64,000 nucleotides of DNA, from the NCBI RefSeq assembly GCF_030162935.1, contig NZ_JASAUZ010000023.1, positions 186,001 to 250,000 of the forward strand, in the 5' to 3' direction. Positions 43,073 through 53,359 of this stretch are shown here, in pieces. This DNA is from Comamonas halotolerans. GTDB taxonomy: Bacteria; Pseudomonadota; Gammaproteobacteria; Burkholderiales; Burkholderiaceae_C. Positions within the stretch are counted from its first letter, which is position 1. Every line of letters starts with the position of its first letter. The notes under the pieces were generated by a model. That model was not told the DNA's origin and searched no databases. It saw only the letters and a list, made by a program, of their open reading frames with translations. A program made the position numbers and the translations under genes.

Positions 43073-45337
43073 ATGAACGCGGCCTTTAACTCCAAAACAG
43101 ACGACTCTCCCCGAACTTCGCCAGACGTGAGCCTTGACGCACGTCTGGAAGCTGCGTCTCGCGTTTCAGCCACGCACTTTGAGCGCATGCTCGAGTACCT
43201 TACCTACCTGTCTCCGGCAGATATCGAGCTTGTGCGCCAGGCGTGGCTTTATGCCGACAAAGCGCACACCAACCAATGGCGCAGCAGCGGTGACCCTTAC
43301 ATCACTCACCCGATTGCCGTCACCACGATCTGTGCGCACTGGAAACTCGATGCCCCTGCTCTCATGGCCGCCTTGTTGCACGACGCCATGGAAGACTGTG
43401 GCATCACCAAAGCTGACCTGATTGAACGCTTCGGGCCCGTGGTAGCTGATTTGGTGGATGGGCTGACCAAACTGGACAAGCTCCACTTCAACACGCGTGA
43501 GGAAACCCAGGCCGAGTCCTTCAGAAAAATGCTTCTGGCCATGGCCAAGGACGTACGCGTCATTCTGATCAAACTGGCCGACCGCACCCACAATATGCGC
43601 ACCATGGGCGACATGCCACGCAGCAAGTGGGGTCGCATTGCCTCGGAAACGCTGGACATCTACGCGCCCATTGCGCACCGTCTGGGTCTGAATCAGACCT
43701 ACCGCGAGCTGCAGGATCTGTCTTTTCATTACCAAAAGCCCTGGCGCTATGCCACATTGGAAAAGGCAATTACCAAATCCCGAGCGCGCCGCCATGATTT
43801 GGTGTTGCGCGTGCAAAACGAAATTGCAGCCGAATTTGACCGCGTCAAGATGCCCGCACGCCTGGCCGGTCGTGAAAGCACGCTGTACTCGCTCTACCAA
43901 AAGATGATTCGCCACCACCTGACTTTTGCGCAGGTGACCGACATCTACGGTTTTCGCATCATCGTTCCCACCATCACAGACTGCTATACCGCCCTGGGCA
44001 TCTTGCACCAGATGTACAAACCGGTGCCCGGGAAGTTCAAAGATCACATTGCGATGGCCAAGGCCAACGGCTATCAATCGCTACACACCATGCTGGTAGG
44101 ACCCTCGGGCGTAAACATCGAGTTTCAGATTCGCACCGAACCCATGCATATCGTGGCTGAAGCGGGTATTGCGGCTCACTGGCTATACAAATCGCAGGGC
44201 AAGCCAGAAGCGCTGAACACCAAGTGGTTGCAGTCGCTTCTGGATATCCAGACCGAAACCAACGATGCCACCGAATTCTGGGATAACGTGAAGGTGGATC
44301 TCTTCCCGGACTCCATTTATGTCTTTACGCCCAAGAGCAAGATCATGGCCATGCCGCGTGGTGCCACAGTGGTGGACTTTGCGTACGCCATCCACAGCAA
44401 CATTGGCCATCACACCGTTTCCGCACTGATCAACGGTCAGCCCACTTCGCTGCGCACCCAACTCAAGAGTGGCGACGTGGTGCAAATCATCACCGATGAC
44501 AACGCCACTCCCAATCCCGTTTGGCTGGGCTTTGTTAAAACTGGCCGAGCACGCTCCAAGATTCGCAACTATCTCAAGACGGCTGCACACAGCGAGTCCA
44601 TGACGCTAGGAGAAACCTTGCTTACCCAGGCGCTGCGGGAAGAAGGCATTGCCGCCATTCCCAGCAATGACGATAGCAACCAGGCCCTATGGACTGCTGT
44701 GCTCAACAAGGCCAACAGCAAGAGCCGCGAAGATTTGCTGACGGACATCGGCATGGGCCGCCAAGCCGCTGGTTGGGTAGCCCGCCACTTTATGGCCGAG
44801 CTTTCCAGCAAGGGACTGCGTCCTGACGCCGTGCTATTGAGCCAAGAGCGCTTTTCCAGCACCGACCAGCGCAGCTACAGCACAGTAGCACTGGATGGCA
44901 ACAACAACGCATCCGTGCGCTACGCATCCTGCTGCCGCCCTGTTCCAGGCGATGCAGTGGTAGCCTACCTGGGCCGCGGAGACGGCTTGCACGTTCATAA
45001 CGCACTATGCATCAACGCCAAGCGACTACAAGCCACCGACAGTGAACGTTTCGTTCCCGTGGAGTGGGCTGATGAGAGCAATCAAAAGCTGTATGAGAGC
45101 GGACTCAGCATCACCATTCACAACCAGAAGGGTGTGCTGGCCCGCATAGCCACAGAGCTGAGCGATGCCAATGTGGACATCCGCCGCCTGGAAATGGACG
45201 ATGAAGCTGCCATGCAAACCACCGAGCTGCGCTTTATTGTGTCGGTGCATGATCAGCAGCAGGTCGAAGGCGTTTTGCGCAGCCTGCGCCGCATTCCTAC
45301 GGTGGTGCGCGCCTCACGCATCATGCCGCTGGAATGA
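43073..45337 (+). CDS. spoT: Bifunctional (p)ppGpp synthetase/hydrolase SpoT
   Basis: 754 aa RelA/SpoT homologue. The N-terminal HD hydrolase domain is intact (ITHPIAVTTICAHWKLDAPA, LLHDAMEDCGIT, VRVILIKLADRTHNMRT). The synthetase domain includes YSLYQKMIRHHLTFAQVTDI and YGFRIIVPTITDCYTALGIL. The TGS domain is ~395-460 (VFTPKSKIMAMPRGATVVDF) and the ACT domain is at the C-terminus (ITIHNQKGVLARIATELSDA). With both catalytic domains preserved it is a SpoT-type bifunctional enzyme. It follows rpoZ, the usual order, but with its own promoter likely in 43034-43072. Confidence 0.95.
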   Translation: MNAAFNSKTDDSPRTSPDVSLDARLEAASRVSATHFERMLEYLTYLSPADIELVRQAWLYADKAHTNQWRSSGDPYITHPIAVTTICAHWKLDAPALMAALLHDAMEDCGITKADLIERFGPVVADLVDGLTKLDKLHFNTREETQAESFRKMLLAMAKDVRVILIKLADRTHNMRTMGDMPRSKWGRIASETLDIYAPIAHRLGLNQTYRELQDLSFHYQKPWRYATLEKAITKSRARRHDLVLRVQNEIAAEFDRVKMPARLAGRESTLYSLYQKMIRHHLTFAQVTDIYGFRIIVPTITDCYTALGILHQMYKPVPGKFKDHIAMAKANGYQSLHTMLVGPSGVNIEFQIRTEPMHIVAEAGIAAHWLYKSQGKPEALNTKWLQSLLDIQTETNDATEFWDNVKVDLFPDSIYVFTPKSKIMAMPRGATVVDFAYAIHSNIGHHTVSALINGQPTSLRTQLKSGDVVQIITDDNATPNPVWLGFVKTGRARSKIRNYLKTAAHSESMTLGETLLTQALREEGIAAIPSNDDSNQALWTAVLNKANSKSREDLLTDIGMGRQAAGWVARHFMAELSSKGLRPDAVLLSQERFSSTDQRSYSTVALDGNNNASVRYASCCRPVPGDAVVAYLGRGDGLHVHNALCINAKRLQATDSERFVPVEWADESNQKLYESGLSITIHNQKGVLARIATELSDANVDIRRLEMDDEAAMQTTELRFIVSVHDQQQVEGVLRSLRRIPTVVRASRIMPLE

Positions 45338-45360
45338 TTGCTCCTCAAGGTTGAATCCAT

Positions 45361-45387
45361 AAACGCAGCTCCTTCGCTGCGTTTTTT
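45361..45387 (+). terminator. Terminator of spoT
   Basis: AAACGCAGC-tccttc-GCTGCGTTTTTT, 24 bases after the stop. Confidence 0.9.
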
Positions 45388-45474
45388 GCATATGGCTCCC
45401 CAACTGCCGTTAGGTGGTACGTGTTGCCAGATTCAACACACGCTCAAAAAGGCGCCCGCCTTCACACACAGTGC

Positions 45475-46038
45475 CTATGGCTGAGGCGCTGGATATTCCA
45501 CATCCAGCACCTCCAGCATACGCACACCTGCTGGTGTCGGCAAAGGCACCTCGTCACCCACCTTGGACTTGAGCAGTGCCCTCGCCACTGGTGCAATCCA
45601 GCTCACTTGCGCTTTGCTGCTGTCTGCTTCGTCTATTCCCATGATGGTAATTGTGCGCTCCACCCCTTCATCATCGGCATAGGTGACTGTGGCGCCAAAA
45701 AACACCTGGTCGCTGCCATAGTGAACTGCAGGGTTGACCACCTCTGCTATTTCCAGGCGCTTTGTCAGAAAACGGATACGGCGGTCAATTTCACGCAGCC
45801 GCTTCTTGCCATACAAGTAGTCACCATTCTCTGAGCGATCTCCATTGCTGGCTGCCCAGTGCACAATCTCGACGATTTTGGGCCGCTCGTTATCTATCAA
45901 GTCCAGCAATTCATTCTTGAGGGTCTGATAGCCATGAGGCGTCATATAGTTTTTGCTGCCTTTGGGTACTGGGGGCAGGCTGGGCAGATCGTCGTCATCA
46001 TCCTGCCCGTCAGTTTCCTTGGTGAAAGCCTTGTTCAT
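45475..46038 (-). CDS. greB: Transcription elongation factor GreB
   Basis: 187 aa. N-terminal acidic lead (ETDGQDDDDDLPSLPP), then coiled-coil GreA/GreB domain (YMTPHGYQTLKNELLDLIDN, VHWAASNGDRSENGDYLYGK with the tip DRSENGDY acidic residues that rescue backtracked polymerase), then the C-terminal FKBP-like part (VFFGATVTYADDEGVERTIT). 'GKKRLREIDRRIRFLTKRLE' is the GreB-type second helix. ATG 46038 gives MNKAFTKE; the frame is open 17 codons upstream. Confidence 0.93.
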   Translation of the reverse strand: MNKAFTKETDGQDDDDDLPSLPPVPKGSKNYMTPHGYQTLKNELLDLIDNERPKIVEIVHWAASNGDRSENGDYLYGKKRLREIDRRIRFLTKRLEIAEVVNPAVHYGSDQVFFGATVTYADDEGVERTITIMGIDEADSSKAQVSWIAPVARALLKSKVGDEVPLPTPAGVRMLEVLDVEYPAPQP

Positions 46039-46092
46039 AGGCACCATCTTCACACAAAAGTAAGCCAAGCCTACGCATAGCGCGCACAAACC

Positions 46093-46125
46093 AAAAAGTC
46101 CTGATACCTTGCGATATCAGGACTT
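46093..46125 (-). terminator. Terminator of tRNA-Arg copy nearest greB
   Basis: Inverted repeat AAGTCCTGATA/TATCAGGACTT, with TTTTTGG following on the minus strand. Confidence 0.88.
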
Positions 46126-46130
46126 CAAAT

Positions 46131-46207
46131 TGGTGCGGCTGGCAGGAATCGAACCCACGACCCCTTGGTTCGTAGCCAAGTACTCTATCCAGCTGAGCTA
46201 CAGCCGC
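46131..46207 (-). tRNA. tRNA-Arg (anticodon ACG), copy 3 in transcription order
   Basis: 77 nt with encoded CCA. Acceptor GCGGCTG/CAGCCGC, anticodon stem CTTGG/CCAAG with loop CTACGAA (anticodon ACG), T-arm GGGTTCGATTCC. Identical in sequence to the other two copies. Its own terminator follows at 46093-46125. Confidence 0.97.
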
Positions 46208-46305
46208 TAAGCTATCGATTATAGATTAAGTAATTACCCTGAAATCCAAAAGGTGAAAAGATTTTTTCATCTTCCCGAAACATCAGACTCACCTCTTCAC
46301 AAAGA

Positions 46306-46338
46306 CAAAAGCCTCAGAGATTTTCATCTCTGAGGCTT
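46306..46338 (-). terminator. Terminator of middle tRNA-Arg
   Basis: AAGCCTCAGAGA-ttttca-TCTCTGAGGCTT, with TTTTG following on the minus strand. Confidence 0.88.
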
Positions 46339-46343
46339 GGATC

Positions 46344-46420
46344 TGGTGCGGCTGGCAGGAATCGAACCCACGACCCCTTGGTTCGTAGCCAAGTACTCTA
46401 TCCAGCTGAGCTACAGCCGC
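46344..46420 (-). tRNA. tRNA-Arg (anticodon ACG), copy 2
   Basis: Same 77-nt sequence as the copies at 46131 and 46550, including CCA. Separated from them by ~130-bp AT-rich spacers, each ending in a distinct terminator. Confidence 0.97.
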
Positions 46421-46513
46421 TAAGCCATCAACAACCTAAGTTATTGATCGAATTCAATGACTTGAATTCACCTTTTTTCCAGCAAAGCAGAAAACAAGGC
46501 TTTCATAAAAAGA

Positions 46514-46544
46514 GAAAAGCCCCAGAACTTTCATTCTAGGGCTT
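46514..46544 (-). terminator. Terminator of first tRNA-Arg
   Basis: AAGCCCCAGAAC-tttcatt-CTAGGGCTT (one mismatch near the loop), with TTTTCTCTTTTT following on the minus strand. Confidence 0.85.
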
Positions 46545-46549
46545 CAATC

Positions 46550-46626
46550 TGGTGCGGCTGGCAGGAATCGAACCCACGACCCCTTGGTTCGTAGCCAAGT
46601 ACTCTATCCAGCTGAGCTACAGCCGC
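46550..46626 (-). tRNA. tRNA-Arg (anticodon ACG), copy 1
   Basis: 77 nt, CCA encoded, identical to the other two copies. Only two bases separate it from the upstream tRNA-Ser, so these two are co-transcribed. Confidence 0.97.
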
Positions 46627-46628
46627 AT

Positions 46629-46719
<91 letters not shown>

Positions 46720-46780
46720 TGCGTGTCGAAGCAGCTATTGTAGCAGTGTTTTGGCCACCGCTTTTGCAAGCAGCAGATTT

Positions 46781-48145
<1,365 letters not shown>

Positions 48146-48242
48146 CTATCCATCATTGTGCGGCAGTTGCAGTTCAGTTGCAGCCTTTGCTGCCGATAGA
48201 TAAATAAAGATCCTTCGCACGCGCATTCCAGGAGACCTGCAT

Positions 48243-48905
48243 ATGTTCTATGTCTTTGGCATCAACGGCCCCATGTACCACGGGGGCGCAGATCGTTTGA
48301 GCCACATCACATCGGTGCGAGGTGTGCAGCGCCCCAGCGGACTGCAGGCAGGGGCTTCGGGCGTTGAAGCGCAGCAGGCCCAAATACGCAATCCCAAGCC
48401 AGCGCTTTCCCCACGTGCGAAAGGTGCTGTATCCGCCTACCTGGGCACAGAGCAAGGTCCGAAAGAAGAGCGCCGCCAGCTCTATGTGGTGCGTGATGTC
48501 ATGACACACGGTGCTATCACCGTTCAGGACAGCATCAGCGTTGAACAGGCATGGAAAATTTTCGCCAGGAAAAAAATTGCCCAGGCTCCTGTTGTCAGCA
48601 CGCAGGGCCATGTTGTGGGTTTGCTATTGCGTACCGATATGGCTCCACAAGCTTTGCTGCCGGAACCTGGGGCTGTCCGTGAGACTGTTGCCATGGCGCG
48701 ACGTTTGGTCAGCGAAGTAATGGTAAGTCCGGTTCCTGCTGTCTCCGAAGACACTGAATTGCGCGGCGTTACCCATGTGCTGCTGGAAACTGGTCTGCCT
48801 GGACTACCGGTCGCGGATGCCGAAGGACACCTAGTGGGCTTTATCAGCCGAACTGATATTTTGCGCGCCGTTGCCAGCGATCCACCGCTTGATTTGTGGA
48901 GCTAA
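48243..48905 (+). CDS. CBS-domain pair protein
   Basis: 220 aa. The first ~75 residues are a poorly conserved lead (MFYVFGINGPMYHGGADRLS; Gly/Ala/Pro-rich). Two CBS domains follow: ~83-140 (VVRDVMTHGAITVQDSISVE, APVVSTQGHVVGLLLRTDM) and ~158-215 (SEVMVSPVPAVSEDTELRGV, LPGLPVADAEGHLVGFISRT, DILRAVA). CBS pairs bind adenosyl ligands and regulate partner activity; no catalytic domain is attached. AGGAG lies ahead of the ATG. It is convergent with ispH. Confidence 0.82.
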   Translation: MFYVFGINGPMYHGGADRLSHITSVRGVQRPSGLQAGASGVEAQQAQIRNPKPALSPRAKGAVSAYLGTEQGPKEERRQLYVVRDVMTHGAITVQDSISVEQAWKIFARKKIAQAPVVSTQGHVVGLLLRTDMAPQALLPEPGAVRETVAMARRLVSEVMVSPVPAVSEDTELRGVTHVLLETGLPGLPVADAEGHLVGFISRTDILRAVASDPPLDLWS

Positions 48906-48934
48906 ATACCGCAACGGACAATGGCTCAGCCCCC

Positions 48935-48970
48935 AAAAGAAAACGGCCAACGCTTGCTGCACTGGCCGTT
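48935..48970 (-). terminator. Terminator of ispH transcript
   Basis: AACGGCCA/TGGCCGTT stem with a 13-base loop and TTTTCTTTT on the minus strand. Confidence 0.65.
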
Positions 48971-48989
48971 CTGGGAAGCATAAAAGATC

Positions 48990-49982
48990 TCAAGCCCCGG
49001 TTTCCGGTGCTTTGCGAACCTCAATTTCCAAGCCTGTGGCAGGGTCCATCATCTTCAGGCCCTTGGGTAACGGGAACTTCATGGTTTCCTCCACGCCATC
49101 CATTTTGCGCACCGAAACTGCGCCCAATGCTTTGATGCGATCAATCACGCCGTTGACCAGCACTTCCGGTGCAGAAGCCCCCGCCGTCAGGCCCACGCGG
49201 CCCGCATGATCAAACCACTCAGGGCGTAGCTCGTCAGCGTTGTCCACCATGTAGGCTGGCGTTCCCAGACGGGCAGCCAGTTCACGCAGACGGTTGCTGT
49301 TGGAGCTGGTGGGGCTACCCACCACAATAACCACATCCACCTGCGGTGCCAAAATCTTCACCGCATCCTGACGATTTTGCGTGGCGTAGCAAATGTCTTG
49401 CTGCTTGGGCTCACGCACATGTGGAAAGCGGGCCTTGATGGCCGCCTTGATGCCTGCCGCATCATCCACGCTCAGCGTTGTCTGAGTCACCACAGCCAGC
49501 AACTCGGTCTGCTTGGGTTGCACCTTGGCAACGTCGTCTTCGTCTTCCACCAAGTGAATGCCTTCGGACAACTGGCCCATGGTGCCCTCGACCTCTGGAT
49601 GGCCTTTGTGGCCAATCATGATGAATTCATAGCCCTCTTTGGCCAGTTTGGCCACCTCAATGTGCACCTTGGTGACCAAGGGACAGGTAGCATCAAAAAT
49701 GGAAAAGCCCCGCGCCTTGGCCTCTTCCTGAACCGCCTTGCTCACACCATGGGCACTGAATACCAAGGTCGCACCAGGAGGCACATCCGAGAGCTCTTCA
49801 ATGAAGATGGCACCTTTGTCCTTGAGGTCGTTAACCACAAAGGTGTTGTGCACGATCTCGTGGCGCACATAGATGGGACGGCCAAACTTGGCCAGCGCAC
49901 GCTCCACGATTTCAATGGCGCGATCCACGCCAGCACAAAAGCCCCGTGGCTCTGCCAGCAGGATTTCCTTGGAGTCCACCAC
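48990..49982 (-). CDS. ispH: 4-hydroxy-3-methylbut-2-enyl diphosphate reductase IspH
   Basis: 330 aa. Last step of the MEP isoprenoid pathway (HMBPP to IPP/DMAPP). The three iron-sulfur cysteines are in [27 protein letters not shown] and [31 protein letters not shown] and [16 protein letters not shown] are conserved. The only open start upstream of the family N-terminus is TTG (50012), which lies inside the FKBP gene; GTG 49982 is one base beyond the FKBP stop, has GGGGTG ahead, and gives a family-like start, so I prefer it. It forms an operon with the FKBP gene. Confidence 0.93.
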   Translation of the reverse strand: MVDSKEILLAEPRGFCAGVDRAIEIVERALAKFGRPIYVRHEIVHNTFVVNDLKDKGAIFIEELSDVPPGATLVFSAHGVSKAVQEEAKARGFSIFDATCPLVTKVHIEVAKLAKEGYEFIMIGHKGHPEVEGTMGQLSEGIHLVEDEDDVAKVQPKQTELLAVVTQTTLSVDDAAGIKAAIKARFPHVREPKQQDICYATQNRQDAVKILAPQVDVVIVVGSPTSSNSNRLRELAARLGTPAYMVDNADELRPEWFDHAGRVGLTAGASAPEVLVNGVIDRIKALGAVSVRKMDGVEETMKFPLPKGLKMMDPATGLEIEVRKAPETGA

Positions 49983-49983
49983 T

Positions 49984-50460
49984 TCAGAGCACCCCAATGA
50001 TCTTGACTTCAAACGTCACTGGCTGACCGGCCAAAGGGTGGCTGAAGTCAAACAGCACTGCGCCATCTTCACGCACCTGCACCACCGAGCCAGCATAGCT
50101 GCCCAAGCCGTCAGGTGTAGGAAACTGCACCACATCGCCCGCAGCGTACTGCTCATGCGGATCACCCAGTTCATTGAGCAGCTTGCGTGCCACCCACTGC
50201 TGCATATCAGGATTGCGATCACCAAAGGCAGCTCCAGCAGGCAGCTCCAAAGTGGTATGCGTGCCTTCAGGCATGCCAATCAGCATGTCTTCGATAGCAG
50301 GCGACAGTTCACCCGTCCCAATCGACAAAGTGCCGGGTTTTTCATTGAAAGTGTTGATCACATCACCAGCTGGGCCTGCCAGACGGTAGTGCAGAGTCAG
50401 AAAAGAGCCCGCTTGTACAGTGGGCACAGGAGTCGTGGTCGAAGGCGCAGTATTAGTCAT
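49984..50460 (-). CDS. FKBP-type peptidyl-prolyl isomerase (SlpA-like)
   Basis: 158 aa. FKBP fold with the inserted flap: [19 protein letters not shown], then [40 protein letters not shown], and [20 protein letters not shown] at the end. This is the SlyD/SlpA subgroup without the metal-binding tail. It precedes ispH in the same operon, the FkpB(SlpA)-IspH pairing seen in many proteobacteria. ATG 50460 is preceded by GGGAC; eight upstream codons are open. Confidence 0.9.
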   Translation of the reverse strand: MTNTAPSTTTPVPTVQAGSFLTLHYRLAGPAGDVINTFNEKPGTLSIGTGELSPAIEDMLIGMPEGTHTTLELPAGAAFGDRNPDMQQWVARKLLNELGDPHEQYAAGDVVQFPTPDGLGSYAGSVVQVREDGAVLFDFSHPLAGQPVTFEVKIIGVL

Positions 50461-50550
50461 GGAAGTCCCGATAAACTGCCCCATTGTAGAAAACCGGGCA
50501 TGCCCCCGCGCCCTTGGCGTCTGTTTATCCCATTTTCAGCACCAAGACCC

Positions 50551-51225
50551 ATGGCTTTCAAAGACTTACCCGCCGATACTTTGCCGCGCGAAAAGCTGCT
50601 GGCACGCGGTGCCACCGCTCTGTCTGATACCGAGCTTCTGGCCATTTTGCTGCGTACCGGCATGACCGGCTGCAGCGTGCTGCAACTGGCCCAGTCACTG
50701 CTGGACAGCTTTGGGGGACTCGCAGGCCTGCTCAATGCCAACATCCCGGATCTTCTGAAGATCAAGGGACTCGGCCCTGCCAAGCGTGCGGAAATGCTGG
50801 CAGTGATGGAATTGGCAAAACGTGCCACAGCACAGCAATTACGTGAGCGTGAAGTGTTTGCCAGCCCCGAAGCTGTGAAACACTATCTGCAGTTGCAGTT
50901 AGGTCACCGCCTGCATGAAGTATTTGCTGTGCTGTTTCTAGACAGCCAGAACCATTTGATTGCCATGGAAGAAATGTTTCGGGGCTCATTGAGTCAAACC
51001 TCGGTCTACCCCAGGGAAGTGGCCCTGCGCGCCCTGCACCACCATGCTGCCAGCGTCATCCTTGCCCACAATCACCCCAGTGGCAGTGTGCATCCCAGCT
51101 CGGCAGATAACAGACTGACCGCCCACCTCAAAAGTGCACTGGCGCTGCTCGACGTTCGGGTACTTGATCACATCATCGTTGCGCAAGGTGCCAGCTACTC
51201 CATGGCGGAGGAGGGTTTGGTATGA
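50551..51225 (+). CDS. radC: RadC family JAB/MPN-type DNA repair protein
   Basis: 224 aa. An N-terminal helix-hairpin-helix part ([20 protein letters not shown] at ~70-90) precedes the JAB1/MPN metalloprotease-like domain with the JAMM motif [20 protein letters not shown] (H-x-H-P-x-G-x7-D). Start ATG 50551 gives [20 protein letters not shown], matching the family; the long upstream open frame overlaps the FKBP gene. The function of RadC is not settled. The stop overlaps the next gene (ATGA). Confidence 0.92.
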   Translation: MAFKDLPADTLPREKLLARGATALSDTELLAILLRTGMTGCSVLQLAQSLLDSFGGLAGLLNANIPDLLKIKGLGPAKRAEMLAVMELAKRATAQQLREREVFASPEAVKHYLQLQLGHRLHEVFAVLFLDSQNHLIAMEEMFRGSLSQTSVYPREVALRALHHHAASVILAHNHPSGSVHPSSADNRLTAHLKSALALLDVRVLDHIIVAQGASYSMAEEGLV

Positions 51226-51884
51226 GCCAGGCATTTCGCCACCACGGTCTGCATGCCCTGGCCAGTATCTCAAAAGAACTGAAAGCACAGCGCGAGCGTA
51301 AAGAAGCACTGGACAAAGCCCGCCAAGAAGCTGTGGCTGCTGCCGAACGTGAGCGCAATCTTTTTACCCACTTTGTTGGGGCCGTCACTCCGCTGCCGCG
51401 CACAGATCGTTTTTCGTTTGAGCAAACGCCCCCTGCCCCTCGGCGCCTTCAGCACGAACTCGATGAAGCACGTGTGCTGCACGAAGCCATGAGCGATGAG
51501 TTTGATGTCAGCACCTTGCTGGATGTGGATGACCAACTGAGTTTTCGGCGCCCCGGCATCGGATTGGATGTGACACGCAAGCTGCGCAGTGGGCACTGGA
51601 GTATCCAGCGCCAGTTGGATTTGCACGGCTTGCGCTCCGACGAAGCACGCGAAGCACTTGACCAATTCATTCGCCTGTCTCACCGTACAGGGTTGCGCTG
51701 TGTTCGTGTCGTCCATGGCAAGGGTTTGGGCTCGCCTGGAAAAGCTCCTGTCCTCAAAGCCAAGGTGCTGCGTTGGTTGGTGCAGAAAAAAGAAGTTTTG
51801 GCATTTGTCCAAGCACGCCCCGCAGAAGGTGGTGCGGGCGCCTTGGTGGTTTTGCTGCAGCCGGGCAAGCGAAAGCTGTATTGA
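51222..51884 (+). CDS. Smr-domain endonuclease-like protein
   Basis: 220 aa. A charged coiled-coil stretch at ~15-45 ([20 protein letters not shown]) leads to a C-terminal Smr domain at ~130-215 ([20 protein letters not shown] with the DLHGL motif, [20 protein letters not shown] with HGKG). Smr domains of the MutS2 C-terminus nick DNA or RNA; YfcN/SmrB cleaves mRNA at stalled ribosomes. This stand-alone architecture with a basic/acidic N-terminal extension resembles SmrB. It is coupled to radC through ATGA. Confidence 0.88.
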   Translation: MSQAFRHHGLHALASISKELKAQRERKEALDKARQEAVAAAERERNLFTHFVGAVTPLPRTDRFSFEQTPPAPRRLQHELDEARVLHEAMSDEFDVSTLLDVDDQLSFRRPGIGLDVTRKLRSGHWSIQRQLDLHGLRSDEAREALDQFIRLSHRTGLRCVRVVHGKGLGSPGKAPVLKAKVLRWLVQKKEVLAFVQARPAEGGAGALVVLLQPGKRKLY

Positions 51885-51993
51885 AAACTTGAAAACTTGA
51901 AAACGAGCAAGTCTTTGTGACTGATATCCTTGCTGGCGTAGCCAACTCAGCCGAGGGAACAAGTTCGGGCCCAGTTCACAGTGATGCATAGAC

Positions 51994-52026
51994 AAAAAAA
52001 GGGCAAGTCACCACCATGACTTGCCC
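51994..52026 (-). terminator. Terminator for the DUF4148 gene
   Basis: GGGCAAGTC-accaccat-GACTTGCCC with a run of seven T on the minus strand. Confidence 0.85.
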
Positions 52027-52145
52027 GGACGGGTGCTTTTGTTGTGTTTTTTCAGCAGCTTAACGCTGTGCATCCTGAATCTTCACGCCAAAGAGTGCGA
52101 CACCCAATACCCCTTGCGGGTTGTAATTTTGCGCAGTATGTCTGT

Positions 52146-52469
52146 TTAAGGCTGTGGTACCGGTGACTGTGAGGACGCTGTTTGAGCAGGCTCAGACATA
52201 GGCTGAGCCTGCTTGGTCGCAACAGATGGATTGCTGCTGCGCTGCAGATAACGCTGATACTCCATACTCTCACGTGAGTCGCCATAGCCAGAGGGGTGGG
52301 CAATATACGTCATGCCCGACGCATGCCACTGCTTGAGATCTTCCAGCACTTGCGCGCGGGTCAAGCCGGGGGCTGGGCTCTGGGTCGTCGGGCTGGCCGT
52401 GGTTTGCGCATGGGCATTGAGGCTGGCACACAGCACCAGAGCCACACAAGCCCACAATCGTTGCGACAT
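52146..52469 (-). CDS. DUF4148-like small periplasmic protein
   Basis: 107 aa. Signal peptide 1-20 (ending LNAHA before QTTASP). The mature protein carries LTRAQVLEDLKQWHASGM and then GYGDSRESMEYQRYLQR, the pattern of DUF4148 proteins that are abundant in Burkholderiales, and ends with a Gln/Pro/Ser tail. The function is unknown. It is monocistronic, with a strong terminator ~120 bases downstream. Confidence 0.75.
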   Translation of the reverse strand: MSQRLWACVALVLCASLNAHAQTTASPTTQSPAPGLTRAQVLEDLKQWHASGMTYIAHPSGYGDSRESMEYQRYLQRSSNPSVATKQAQPMSEPAQTASSQSPVPQP

Positions 52470-52608
52470 TCAAAAACTCCTTCACTGGACTGAAGACAGC
52501 TACCACCTTGGCGGCTTTTCATGGGCTAGAGTTTCTGCCAGTAACGCACCATGCGTCTGTGCGTTTTCTCACTTTCCAGATGTAAAGACAAAGTGGAACT
52601 CCCAACCA

Positions 52609-53307
52609 CTACTGGGCATCGGCCAGCGCAATCAGTCCATCCACATTGAGCAAGACAATGCTGCGCCCCTGTCTTTGCAGCAAACCCAGACGCACCAGAC
52701 GTGACATTTCCCGCGCCACTTCCTCCCGACTGGCACCCAGATACGCAGCCAAGCTCGCCTGGGTTGGGCTGGGGGTCAAGGTTACCTGGTTGTGCTGCAC
52801 GCCTTGACGCTGCGCCAAGGCCAGCAAGCGCATGTGCAAGCGGCTACGCACATTCAGCGTACCCATCTCCACCACACGCCCCACCAGCTGCCACAGCAGG
52901 TCAGTGGCATTGTTCAAAATCCCAGCCACAATGGTGCTGTCGGTCATCAGCCACTCCTGTGTGGCCACTTTGTCCATCGCTGCCAACAGCGTGTGCTCTG
53001 TAGCCACCACCATCATGCCTTGAGGAATGGAGGCACTGAGCCAGGTATTGCCAAACATCTGCCCAGGAAACAGCTCACCCAGCAATAGCTCCTTGCCCTG
53101 CACATTGGTGCACAAAACCTGCAACTGCCCTGCCAGCAGCACATGCACGCATGCGCCGTTGAATGGCTGATCCACGGCCTGACCTGCTTCCATGGGACAC
53201 CAGCGCAGCTGCTTGGCCAGCCAGCGCAAGCGTTCGCTATCCAGATGCGAAAACGCAGGTACGGCACGTAGCAGTTGCCAGGAAGGAGGAACCGGAGAAG
53301 CGGGCAT
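52609..53307 (-). CDS. Crp/Fnr family transcription regulator
   Basis: 232 aa. N-terminal cyclic-nucleotide-binding-like domain (~20-125, GACVHVLLAGQLQVLC, GELFPGQMFGNTWLS) and C-terminal winged helix (SPTQASLAAYLGASREEVAR at ~175-195, RLVRLGLLQRQGRSIVLLN). It lacks the CRP cAMP residues and the FNR cysteine cluster, so the signal is unknown. The ATG at 53307 is preferred; the TTG two codons earlier is less likely. Confidence 0.85.
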   Translation of the reverse strand: MPASPVPPSWQLLRAVPAFSHLDSERLRWLAKQLRWCPMEAGQAVDQPFNGACVHVLLAGQLQVLCTNVQGKELLLGELFPGQMFGNTWLSASIPQGMMVVATEHTLLAAMDKVATQEWLMTDSTIVAGILNNATDLLWQLVGRVVEMGTLNVRSRLHMRLLALAQRQGVQHNQVTLTPSPTQASLAAYLGASREEVAREMSRLVRLGLLQRQGRSIVLLNVDGLIALADAQ

Positions 53308-53359
53308 TTTCAAATCTTAGATGCTATGACACAACAAATGATGGGCAGATAGAGCCACA

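Noticed and set aside
49983-50012. Upstream TTG start for ispH
   Set aside because: It would overlap the FKBP gene by 29 bases and add residues (KSRSLGCSE) absent from the usual IspH N-terminus. GTG 49982 with GGGGTG upstream is better.
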